Source of the DNA: G963667915 sp965197385
GTDB lineage: Bacteria; Acidobacteriota; Vicinamibacteria; Vicinamibacterales; UBA823
DNA: 64,000 nt
Assembly (NCBI GenBank): GCA_965197385.1
Contig: CBDANA010000009.1
Span: 558,001-622,000, forward strand
Reading direction: 5' to 3'
Shown here: positions 16,541 through 23,703 of the stretch, one piece after another
Layout of the letters: each line of letters starts with the position of its first letter
How positions within the stretch are numbered: the stretch's first letter is position 1
The notes under the pieces: generated by a model
What the model saw: the letters and a program-made list of their open reading frames with translations, nothing else
Databases searched by the model: none
What the model was told of the DNA's origin: nothing
Program-made: the position numbers and the translations under genes

Positions 16541-16717
16541 GTGCTGGCCGGTGTCGCGCGGCTGTGGGTGAGAGCCGCAGGGCTGTCGCTCGAGGGAGGC
16601 GCTGTGCGCACGGGCCTCTGGCTCGGACTGGCGGCGGGCGGCCTGCTCGCACTGGCCAACCACTCCCTGCCGCTGGGCGACGGTGGCTTGGTGAGATCGC
16701 GCAAGGAGGAGTCGTGA
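16541..16717 (+). CDS. Possible small membrane protein
   Basis: A 58-codon frame from a GTG reads a basic amphipathic start, then one clear hydrophobic helix (TGLWLGLAAGGLLALANH) and a polar tail ending in KEES, three bases before the downstream ATG. Codon use looks plausible and in-frame hydrophobic residues continue upstream of the GTG (CLLLAVLGES), so the true start may be earlier or lost. It could be a remnant. No family recognised. Confidence 0.3.
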   Translation: MLAGVARLWVRAAGLSLEGGAVRTGLWLGLAAGGLLALANHSLPLGDGGLVRSRKEES

Positions 16718-16745
16718 GGATGATTCGCAGGACGTTCGGAGCCTG

Positions 16746-16809
16746 GCAGCCCACGGTGAAAGTCCGAGGAGGTGCCTCGGTGCGACGCTGGACTTTCTCC
16801 ACGGGCTGC
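16746..16809 (+). repeat. Interspersed TIR element, copy 3 (64-base deletion derivative inside a signal peptide)
   Basis: Only the two ends of the family survive: GCAGCCCACGGTGAAAGTCC joined to GAGGAGGTGCCTCGGTGCGA and a right terminus ending in CCACGGGCTGC. It is flanked by TG on both sides. Element plus one duplicated TG is 66 bases (22 codons), so it does not shift frame. Excising 66 bases joins MIRRTFGAW to AAVLGMTAWPVAVAA, an excellent signal peptide. The element itself contains a perfect AGGAGGT six bases before a GTG. Confidence 0.75.
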
Positions 16810-17637
16810 TGGGCGGCCGTTCTGGGCATGACCGCCTGGCCGGTGGCCGTGGCGGCTCAGCAGCGGCCCTTGCTGACCGAAGATCCGGAGACGGTTGGTG
16901 CGGGCGTCGTCCTCGTGGAAGTCGGCGTCGACTACCTGCGCGACCAACGATTCACCGTGTCCGGCCTCGAAGGGAATTTGTGGCGCGTGCCGACCGCCGG
17001 CGTCAGCATCGGGGTGAGCTCGATTGCGGAGATTCAGATTGACGGTGGGTTCAATCGCCTGACGATTCAGGGCCGCTTCGATGCACCGCTGGACAATGTG
17101 CTCGACGTGGCCGGCGAGACGACGCGCAGTGTCGAGGACCTCGTCATCGCCACGAAGATGAGGCTGGCTGGGGAAACGGCCGGGCGGCCGGCGTTCGGCC
17201 TCCGGTTCGCCACCAAGCTGCCGAATGCCAGCAACGAGAACGGCCTCGGCCTGGACACGACCGATTTTTTCGTCTCGTTCCTGGTCGGCAAGACCGTGCA
17301 ATCGGTCCGCGTCGTCGGTAACGTCGGCCTCGGCATTTTGCCGGACCCGACCCGGGGCGACCGGCAGAACGATGTCTTGACGTATGGGGTATCGCTGGCC
17401 CGAGCCGTCGCGCAGGGGTTAGAGGTGGTCGGGGAAATCAACGGGCGACACGACACTCGGGCGGGCACGCCGCCGCCGGGGACCGAAGGTCGCGCGACGA
17501 TGCGCTTCGGTGCCCGCTACACCCGCGGATCGGCGCGCGTCGATGCTGCCGTCATTGTCGGCGCCACCAGCGTTGACCCAAGCGTGGGAGTCACGGCAGG
17601 GTTCACCTACGTGTTCCAGGCGTTTCAGATCCCCTAA
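16780..17637 (+). CDS. Secreted or outer-membrane beta-rich protein of unknown function
   Basis: From GTG at 16780 the protein has 285 residues. A signal peptide (MRRWTFSTGCWAAVLGMTAW, then PVAVAA) is followed by QQRPLLTEDPETVGAG. The body shows alternating beta-strand patterns and the C-terminus ends in FTYVFQAFQIP, as in outer-membrane barrels of the MetA-pathway/DUF3187-like or transporter type; no precise family is claimed. Two starts are possible. ATG at 16720 with an upstream AAGGAGGA is probably ancestral, and reads through a TIR element. GTG at 16780 lies inside that element, behind AGGAGGT with 6-base spacing. The GTG gives a normal-length signal peptide and is preferred. A proteomic N-terminus would settle it. 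Confidence 0.7.
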   Translation: MRRWTFSTGCWAAVLGMTAWPVAVAAQQRPLLTEDPETVGAGVVLVEVGVDYLRDQRFTVSGLEGNLWRVPTAGVSIGVSSIAEIQIDGGFNRLTIQGRFDAPLDNVLDVAGETTRSVEDLVIATKMRLAGETAGRPAFGLRFATKLPNASNENGLGLDTTDFFVSFLVGKTVQSVRVVGNVGLGILPDPTRGDRQNDVLTYGVSLARAVAQGLEVVGEINGRHDTRAGTPPPGTEGRATMRFGARYTRGSARVDAAVIVGATSVDPSVGVTAGFTYVFQAFQIP

Positions 17638-17687
17638 CAGCCCGGGCTCAGGATCGTCCTGCGCGTGTCAGACCTGGAAGCGATGTC

Positions 17688-18518
17688 GTGATCGACCTCA
17701 TCAAGGTGCACGCCTACGGGAACGACTTCCTGTTCACGTCGGCCGAGCCGATCGCGGAGGACCGGCGCGCCGCCTGGGCCAGGCGCGTGTGCGACCGCCA
17801 TCAGGGGGTCGGCGCGGATGGCCTGATTTTTTACGCGCCGACGTCGAACGGCGCGTCCATGCAGCTCGTCAACGCCGACGGCAGCGATTCCGAGGTCTCG
17901 GGAAACGGCGTGCGCTGCCTAGCCGCGCTCGCCGTCTCGGGCATGCTGGATCCAAACGGTGCAGCCTCGGCGGCGACCGCGGGAACACGCATCGTGATTC
18001 AGACCGACGCCGGACCGAAGCGCGTGACGTGTCTCGGCCAGGAGGGGGGCCGTCTTACCTTCGAGACCGCAATGGGGCACCCGGAGGAGGTCGAGCCGAT
18101 CGCCTTGACGACAGCCGGCGAGGCACTCGAGGCCGTTCGGCTACGCGTGGGTAATCCGCAGTGCGTCGTGTTGATGCCGTTGCCGGCGCGCGAACGGTTT
18201 CTCGCGCTCGGGGCGGCGTTGTCGCAGCACGAGGCATTTCCCGCTGGGACGAACGTCGAGCTCGCTGAGGTCGTGTCGCTTGATCGTATTCGCATCCTGA
18301 TTTGGGAACGCGGCGTCGGGCCCACGATGGCGTCGGGAACCGGCGCATGTGCCGCGGCGGTGGCGGCGGCGGCCTACGGCGGTGCCGGGCGCGACGTCGA
18401 GGTCGAGGCACCGGGCGGAACACAACGGGTGAGGTGGGACGATCGTGGATTACAGCTCACCGGGTGGGCGGAGATCGTCTGGTCGGGCCGATGGAGGGGT
18501 GAGGCGCCGGGCGCCTAG
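17688..18518 (+). CDS. dapF: Diaminopimelate epimerase, variant with Ser in place of the second catalytic Cys
   Basis: A 276-residue protein with the DapF opening IKVHAYGNDFLF and the first catalytic Cys77 in SGNGVRCLAA. The second half carries ERGVGPTMASGTGACAAAV, where E. coli DapF has the ETxACGSGACA arrangement. The position of the second catalytic Cys is Ser216 here, and the preceding Glu is Pro. The canonical enzyme interconverts LL- and meso-diaminopimelate by a two-thiol mechanism for lysine and peptidoglycan synthesis. I recall similar Ser variants annotated as DapF in other phyla, but cannot verify it here. It may be functional with altered chemistry or act on a related substrate. 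The start is GTG with no strong ribosome binding site. Confidence 0.85.
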   Translation: MIDLIKVHAYGNDFLFTSAEPIAEDRRAAWARRVCDRHQGVGADGLIFYAPTSNGASMQLVNADGSDSEVSGNGVRCLAALAVSGMLDPNGAASAATAGTRIVIQTDAGPKRVTCLGQEGGRLTFETAMGHPEEVEPIALTTAGEALEAVRLRVGNPQCVVLMPLPARERFLALGAALSQHEAFPAGTNVELAEVVSLDRIRILIWERGVGPTMASGTGACAAAVAAAAYGGAGRDVEVEAPGGTQRVRWDDRGLQLTGWAEIVWSGRWRGEAPGA

Positions 18519-18520
18519 CT

Positions 18521-18690
18521 AGGAGCCGTGGTGCAGGTGCTGCGTGCCACCGAGGCCCCACTGAACGAAGGCCAAAGCCGCGGTCGGCCCGAGGAAGGCG
18601 GGAGGACGGAGAATACCGGGAGTATTCGACCCACCGTGGACAACGCCCCGCGCCGCCCATGGCGGGATGCATCGGCGGTCGAATGCAGCG
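18521..18690 (-). repeat. Interspersed TIR element, copy 4 (right terminus lost)
   Basis: The left terminus is degenerate (AGCCGTGGTGCAGGTGCTGC). It is followed by GCCACCGAGG, the family palindrome GAATACCGGGAGTATTCGAC, GGACAACGCC and GCATCGGCGGTCGAATGCAG. The expected closing terminus (ACTTTCACCACGGGCTGC) is absent after 18690. Orientation is opposite to copies 1-3. It fills most of the gap between dapF and the convergent lipoprotein gene. Confidence 0.75.
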
Positions 18691-18763
18691 ATTGGGCCGA
18701 ATGCGTCCTCTGGTCGCCGCAGATTTCGCGTACCTGGGCGCGGTCAACCGTGTCGTGTGTCGT

Positions 18764-19321
18764 TCAGCGGCGTGCCGGTGGCTGCTTGGCAATCGCGGTG
18801 TCGAGCTGGGCAATCTGTTCGCGCAGCTGCTCGGCGAGCCCGCGCGTTGCATCGCGGGCCGTCAGGTAATTTTCGCTGACCACGGCTGAGCGCGATTCTT
18901 GCACGGCCTCCTCGGCAGCATGCAGCGTGAGCCGTGCACGCTCCAAGATGTCGCTGCCCGCGCGCGCCGCGGGGGCGGCGCGCAGCGTGGCGTCGAGCTG
19001 TCGAATCGTGGCCTCGACGGTGGCCAGCGCGTGCTCCGCTTCGCTCCGGACCACGGCCCGCTGGTCGGCCGCCATGCGGGCTGCCTCCTGGGCCCGTTCG
19101 TGGGCGTCGAGTGCGTGATTGAGGGCCTGGCGGTAGTCGCGCCCAGACACCGCCTGGCGGCTGCGTTCGAGCGCCGCCACGGCCGCTTCGTATTCGTCGG
19201 TGGCGTAGATGTTGGCGCCGGCAGCGCGCGCGGCGTCGATCGCGCCCTGGGCAGCATGAATCTCCGGATCCGGAGGTGCCCCGCACGCGGCGACCGCCGC
19301 GATCGCTAACGTAGCCAGCAG
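18764..19321 (-). CDS. DUF4398-like lipoprotein, start uncertain
   Basis: The reading frame encodes a lipoprotein signal ending in ATLAIAAVAAC, with the lipobox Cys, followed by a helical region with Ala-rich heptads (EIHAAQGAIDAARAAGA, EYEAAVAALERSRQAVS). This matches DUF4398 proteins, which are often periplasmic and found near OmpA-type proteins. No ATG, GTG or TTG lies between the lipobox region and the TIR element copy ending at 19340; the end given here is a CTG. The frame stays open through the whole repeat to a GTG at 19510, but that would bury the signal. The element probably removed the native start. Expression is doubtful. Confidence 0.6.
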   Translation of the reverse strand: MLATLAIAAVAACGAPPDPEIHAAQGAIDAARAAGANIYATDEYEAAVAALERSRQAVSGRDYRQALNHALDAHERAQEAARMAADQRAVVRSEAEHALATVEATIRQLDATLRAAPAARAGSDILERARLTLHAAEEAVQESRSAVVSENYLTARDATRGLAEQLREQIAQLDTAIAKQPPARR

Positions 19322-19339
19322 CGGTGGCCGACGGCCGCG

Positions 19340-19498
19340 GAGCCCGTGGTGAAAGTCTCGCGTGGCACCGAAGATGGCGCGGCGCGGGGCTGGCAAGGCG
19401 CGGCGAGCCAGAATATCTTGAGTATTCGAACGAGACGCAACGCAGCCGGCGGGGATGCCTCGCCGGCCGAATGCAGCGGGACGTTCACCACGGGCTGC
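19340..19498 (-). repeat. Interspersed TIR element, copy 5
   Basis: Termini GAGCCCGTGGTGAAAGTCTC and GACGTTCACCACGGGCTGC enclose GCACCGAAGA, the palindromic centre GAATATCTTGAGTATTCGAA and GGCCGAATGCAG. On the minus strand its end reads straight into the lipoprotein gene at 18764-19321, the same placement relative to a gene start as at tatD and comM. Confidence 0.8.
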
Positions 19499-19570
19499 GA
19501 GCTCAGTCACACGACGAGTATATGCGAACCGACGCTGATGGCACGCCTCTCCGTGGCAGCGTGTAGTACG

Positions 19571-20244
19571 ATGAAGGGTCTTGTTGCACACGATCGGCCG
19601 CGAGAGCGGCTCGATCGCCTGGGTGCGGATGCGCTCGGGGAGCGGGAGCTGGTGGCCATCGTGCTGGGCAGGGAGCGGCACGCCGTAGCGCTCTGGCGAT
19701 CGCTCAGCTCATCCTTGCGCTTGCGTCGACCAACGGCGTTCATGGATTGACCCGCGCCGCCGTGGTCGAGTTGGTGCGGGTTTCCGGGGTGGGCCGAGCC
19801 AAGGCGGCCCAGGTGCTGGCGGCGGTCGAGCTGGGGCGGCGGACGCTGACGTGCGCCCCGGCGGCGAAGGTCCAGTTCGGCTGTCCGCGAGACGTGGCAG
19901 CCTACCTAACGCCGAGATTCGACGGCGGGGCGGTCGATCGGTTCGGCGTTGTGCTGCTCGATACGAAGCACCGGGTCGTCAAGGCGACGGTGCTGTGGGT
20001 CGGAACGCTCGATGCCAGCCTGGTGCATCCGCGCGACGTATTGCGCGAGGCGACGACGGCCAGAGCTGCGGTGGTGGTGCTGTTTCACAACCATCCGTCG
20101 GGCGATCCCACGCCGAGCCGGGACGACATGGCGCTGACGAGCCGTCTCGTGGAGGCGGGCAAGTTGATGGGCATTGCGGTGCTCGATCACGTCGTCCTCG
20201 GCGAGTCGAGGTATTTCAGTTTTAAGGAATCTGGACGACAGTGA
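19571..20244 (+). pseudogene. radC: RadC (JAB domain DNA repair protein), single frameshift
   Basis: The N-terminus (RPRERLDRLGADALGERELV then AIVLG) is in one frame. The rest (GAARRSALAIAQLILALAS, VSGVGRAKAAQVLAAVELGR, and the JAB motif HNHPSGDPTPSRDD) is in another. The shift lies at about 19668 and looks like one missing base. The helix-hairpin-helix and MPN+ metal-binding motif (His-x-His...Asp) are intact, so a shorter protein from a TTG at 19747 could in principle be made. RadC-type proteins are nonessential and of debated function. It is followed 25 bases later by larC on the same strand. A sequencing error is possible. Confidence 0.82.
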
Positions 20245-20269
20245 CCCGTCAGGGTGCCGCGAACAGGTG

Positions 20270-21577
20270 ATGGCGAAGGTCGTTTACCTCGACTGCTTTT
20301 CCGGCGCGTCAGGCGACATGTTGCTCGGCGCGCTGCTGGATGCGGGACTGCCGCTCGACGACCTGCGCAAGGCGCTGGGCAGCCTGGCGGTGGAGGGCTG
20401 GACCATCGACGCCGCGCGGGTCGATCGTGCCGGGGTGGCGGCGACGAAGTTCCGGCTGCACGAGGGCGGCAGAGACAACCCTGGGGCGCCGGACGCCGCC
20501 GGCGGTGCCACCGTCAGCGATCGCCCGGGACAGCTTCATCAAGATCACGGCCACAACCACGATCACGGCCATGACCATAGCCATGAGGATGACCCGCGCG
20601 ATCCCCATCGGAGCCTCGAGGAAATCAGGGGGCTCATCGACCGCTCCGCGCTGTCCGGAACGGCCAAGGCGAGGGCGTGTGCCATGTTGGGGCGGCTCGC
20701 TGAGGCCGAGGCGGCCATCCATCAGATACCGGTCGAGCAGGTACATCTGCACGAGGTGGGCGCGCTCGATTCGATCATCGACATCGTCGGCGCGGTGTAC
20801 GGTCTCGAGTGGCTCCGAGCGGACGCGATCGTGTCGTCACCGTTGAACGTCGGGTCGGGCACGGTACGCTGTGCGCACGGTGACTTCCCGGTGCCGGCGC
20901 CGGCGACCGCGCGACTGCTCGACGGTGTGCCGATCTATTCGAGTGGCATGCAGGCCGAGCTGGTCACCCCGACTGGCGCGCTGCTCATCACCGAATTCGC
21001 CTCCTCGTACGGCCCCTTGCCCGCTATGCGGGTCGGGCGCATCGGGTACGGCGCGGGGGATCGTGACCTCGCCGGGGCGCCCAACGTGCTGCGGATGCTG
21101 ATTGGGGAGGCGGGGGGGGAGGCGCCGGGAGAGCGGGTCGTCGTCCTGGAGTGCGAGATCGACGACATGAACCCCGAGCTGTTCGGCGTGCTCATGGACC
21201 GCCTGTATGCGGGCGGCGCGCTCGAAGTCTTCTACGTGCCGGTACAGATGAAGAAGAACCGGCCGGGGACGCTTGTGACGATTATCGGGTCGCCCGACCG
21301 GCGGGAGGCCCTGAGCGAGATCCTCTTTCGGGAGAGCACAACGATCGGGCTGCGGTTTCACGAGATGACGCGCGAGTGTCTGGAGCGCTCATCGGTGACG
21401 GTCCAGACCGGCGTCGGGCCGGTGCGGGTCAAGGTCGCGCGGCGCGCCGGTCGGGTGGTCAACGCCGCGCCGGAGTTCGACGACTGTCTGCGCCTCGCCT
21501 CCGAGGGGAACCTCTCCGTGAAGGAAGTGCAGGCGCTGGCCCAGCGGGCCTATCTGGACTCGGCAGCACGCGACTGA
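20270..21577 (+). CDS. larC: Nickel insertion protein LarC (pyridinium-3,5-bisthiocarboxylate mononucleotide nickel chelatase)
   Basis: A 435-residue protein starting KVVYLDCFSGASGDMLLGAL, the LarC hallmark. Other matches are VEQVHLHEVGALDSIIDIVG and the C-terminal ECEIDDMNPELFGVLMDRL and VKVARRAGRVVNAAPEFDDC. A His-rich linker (residues 90-105, with six or more His) probably binds nickel. LarC inserts Ni into the pincer cofactor of lactate racemase-type enzymes using CTP. In some lactobacilli larC is split and needs ribosomal frameshifting; here it is one uninterrupted frame. No larA, larB or larE is in the window. The start ATG follows a GAACAGGTG stretch. Confidence 0.94.
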   Translation: MAKVVYLDCFSGASGDMLLGALLDAGLPLDDLRKALGSLAVEGWTIDAARVDRAGVAATKFRLHEGGRDNPGAPDAAGGATVSDRPGQLHQDHGHNHDHGHDHSHEDDPRDPHRSLEEIRGLIDRSALSGTAKARACAMLGRLAEAEAAIHQIPVEQVHLHEVGALDSIIDIVGAVYGLEWLRADAIVSSPLNVGSGTVRCAHGDFPVPAPATARLLDGVPIYSSGMQAELVTPTGALLITEFASSYGPLPAMRVGRIGYGAGDRDLAGAPNVLRMLIGEAGGEAPGERVVVLECEIDDMNPELFGVLMDRLYAGGALEVFYVPVQMKKNRPGTLVTIIGSPDRREALSEILFRESTTIGLRFHEMTRECLERSSVTVQTGVGPVRVKVARRAGRVVNAAPEFDDCLRLASEGNLSVKEVQALAQRAYLDSAARD

Positions 21578-21591
21578 CCGTTCGGCCGCTC

Positions 21592-23130
21592 ATGTCACGC
21601 TTCTACCTCACCACCGCCATCGACTACGTCAACAGCCGACCCCACCTGGGCACGACCTACGAGAAAGTGGCGGCCGACGTCATCGCCCGGTACCAGCGGC
21701 TGCGGGGCGTGGACACGCACTTCGTTATGGGCAACGACGAGCATTCCCAGAACGTCCACAAGCGCGCGCAGGAGTTGGGGCTCGATCCGCTGGCGTACTG
21801 CGACCAGATGGAGCAGGAGTTCCGAGCCGTGTGGGCCGGAATGAGCGTGTCGTTCGACGACTTCATCCGCACGACTGAATCCCGGCACAAGGCGGCGGTG
21901 ACGCAGATGGTGCAACGCATCGCCGAGCGGGGCGACCTGTACGAGGGGTTCTACGAGGGTTGGTACTGCATATCGTGCGAAGCGTTCAAGCAGGAGAAGG
22001 ATCTAGTGGAGGGGCAGTGTGCGGTGCATCGGACGGCGCCCGACTGGATCCGCGAGAAGAACCACTTCTTCAGGCTCTCGCGGCACCGCGACGCGCTGCT
22101 CAAGCACTTCGAAGAGCACCCGGAGTTTTTGCAGCCCGACATCCGGCGCAACGAGATCCTGCGCCTACTGGAGGGCGGCCTGGAGGACATCTCGGTCAGC
22201 CGCACGGGGCAGGCGTGGGGTATCCCGATGTCGACCGACTTGGACAGTGTGGTCTACGTGTGGTTCGACGCCCTCATCAATTACATGTCGGTGGTGGGAT
22301 ACGGCACGGACGACGAGTTGTATGCGCGGTGGTGGCCGGCCGATCTGCACGTGGTCGGCAAAGACATCACGCGGTTTCACAGCGTCGTGTGGCCGGCGAT
22401 GCTGATGAGCGCCGGCGAGCCGCTGCCGCGCCAAGTCTTCGGTCACGGGTGGGTGCACCTGAAGGGCGAGCGGATGAGCAAGTCGCTCGGCACGTCACTC
22501 GATCCGCTGGAGGCGGCCGAACGCTTCGGCGTGGATCCGCTGCGCCTGTATCTCGTGAAGGAGATTCCGTTCGGCCAGGACGGCGACTTTTCGTGGGAGC
22601 GGTTCGAGGAACGCTACAACGTGGACCTGGCGAACAACCTTGGTAACCTCGTGAGTCGCGTGGTTGCGATGGCCGACAAGTACCGCGGCTGCCGGTTGAG
22701 GACGCCGGCCCCGGCTGCGGCGCCGGACCGATTGGTGACGCTGGCGAGCGATGCGGTAGCTCGCTACGTCCGCGCGATGGATCGGTTGGCCCTGCACGAG
22801 GCGGCGGCGGCCGCCTACACCATCATTGATGGCACGAACGAATTCATCGCCGAGTCGGAGCCCTGGGCGTTGGCCCGGGATCCCGGATCCGCCGACCGTC
22901 TGAGCCAGGTGCTGTACGCGGCCGCCGAGGCCGTGCGAATAGCCGCGGTCTTGCTCTCGCCGGTCATGCCTGGGGGGGCGGATGCGGTGCTCGAGCGGGT
23001 CGGCGTTCGGACGGTGGCGGCGAATCGGCACTGGGAGGATGAGATCGCGTGGCGGACGACCGGCGAGCGTGTGCTGATCAAGGGACCTGCACTCTGGCCG
23101 CGGGCGGAGGCCGGCCGTCCGTCTGGCTGA
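21592..23130 (+). CDS. metG: Methionyl-tRNA synthetase (catalytic and anticodon domains only)
   Basis: A 512-residue class I synthetase. It has FYLTTAIDYVNSRPHLGT with the HIGH-like HLGT, the connective-peptide Cys motif CISCEAF...GQCAVH, WFDALINYMS, and the KMSKS-like loop GERMSKSLGTSL. It ligates methionine to initiator and elongator tRNA-Met. The long-form C-terminal dimerisation and tRNA-binding domain is missing and is encoded separately 26 bases downstream. The start ATG lies 14 bases after larC, so larC-metG-tRNA-binding protein look co-transcribed. Confidence 0.96.
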   Translation: MSRFYLTTAIDYVNSRPHLGTTYEKVAADVIARYQRLRGVDTHFVMGNDEHSQNVHKRAQELGLDPLAYCDQMEQEFRAVWAGMSVSFDDFIRTTESRHKAAVTQMVQRIAERGDLYEGFYEGWYCISCEAFKQEKDLVEGQCAVHRTAPDWIREKNHFFRLSRHRDALLKHFEEHPEFLQPDIRRNEILRLLEGGLEDISVSRTGQAWGIPMSTDLDSVVYVWFDALINYMSVVGYGTDDELYARWWPADLHVVGKDITRFHSVVWPAMLMSAGEPLPRQVFGHGWVHLKGERMSKSLGTSLDPLEAAERFGVDPLRLYLVKEIPFGQDGDFSWERFEERYNVDLANNLGNLVSRVVAMADKYRGCRLRTPAPAAAPDRLVTLASDAVARYVRAMDRLALHEAAAAAYTIIDGTNEFIAESEPWALARDPGSADRLSQVLYAAAEAVRIAAVLLSPVMPGGADAVLERVGVRTVAANRHWEDEIAWRTTGERVLIKGPALWPRAEAGRPSG

Positions 23131-23156
23131 ATACTGACCGAAGAGAGGTTCGAACA

Positions 23157-23546
23157 ATGACAGCCGACGAGACACGATCAGGTTCGGAGCCCGCACCGGC
23201 GGTGGAGGTGCAGGATTCCCGCATCACGATCGAGGTGTTCATGGGGATCGACTTACGGGTGGCCACGATCCTGGCGGCCGAGCGTGTCGAGAAATCGAAG
23301 AGGCTCCTCAAGCTCGAGGTCGACCTGGGGACCGAGCGTCGCACGGTGGTGGCCGGGATCGCCGAGGTCTACGAGGCAGACGACCTGGTGGGGCGAACGG
23401 TCGTCGTGGTCGCCAACCTGAAGCCAGCGAAGCTGATGGGAGTCGAGTCGAACGGGATGGTGCTCGCGGCCAGCCTGGAGGGCGGCAAACCGTCGCTCGT
23501 GCGGTTTGACGATCCACCGCCGCCGCCCGGAACGCGCGTGCGCTGA
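23157..23546 (+). CDS. tRNA-binding (EMAP-II-like) domain protein, likely trans partner of MetG
   Basis: A 129-residue protein with an OB-fold tRNA-binding domain. It reads FMGIDLRVATILAAERVEKS, LLKLEVDLGTERRTVVAGIA, VVVVANLKPAKLMGVESNGM and VLAA, and ends soon after. This is the domain found at the C-terminus of long MetG, in CsaA and in Trbp111. Immediate downstream placement next to a short MetG suggests it works as a free-standing MetG appendix that dimerises and binds tRNA. The start ATG is preceded by AGAGAGG. Free CsaA-type function is the alternative. Confidence 0.9.
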   Translation: MTADETRSGSEPAPAVEVQDSRITIEVFMGIDLRVATILAAERVEKSKRLLKLEVDLGTERRTVVAGIAEVYEADDLVGRTVVVVANLKPAKLMGVESNGMVLAASLEGGKPSLVRFDDPPPPPGTRVR

Positions 23547-23703
23547 CCGCCTCGCAGCCCGTGGTGAAAGTCCCGCTGCATTCGACCGCCGATGCATCCT
23601 GCTATGGGCGGCGCTGGGCGTTGTCCACGATGGGTCGAATACTCCCGGTATTCTCCCTCTTCGCGCCTTGCTCGAGCCGACCGTGGCTTCGGCGTGACCT
23701 TAC

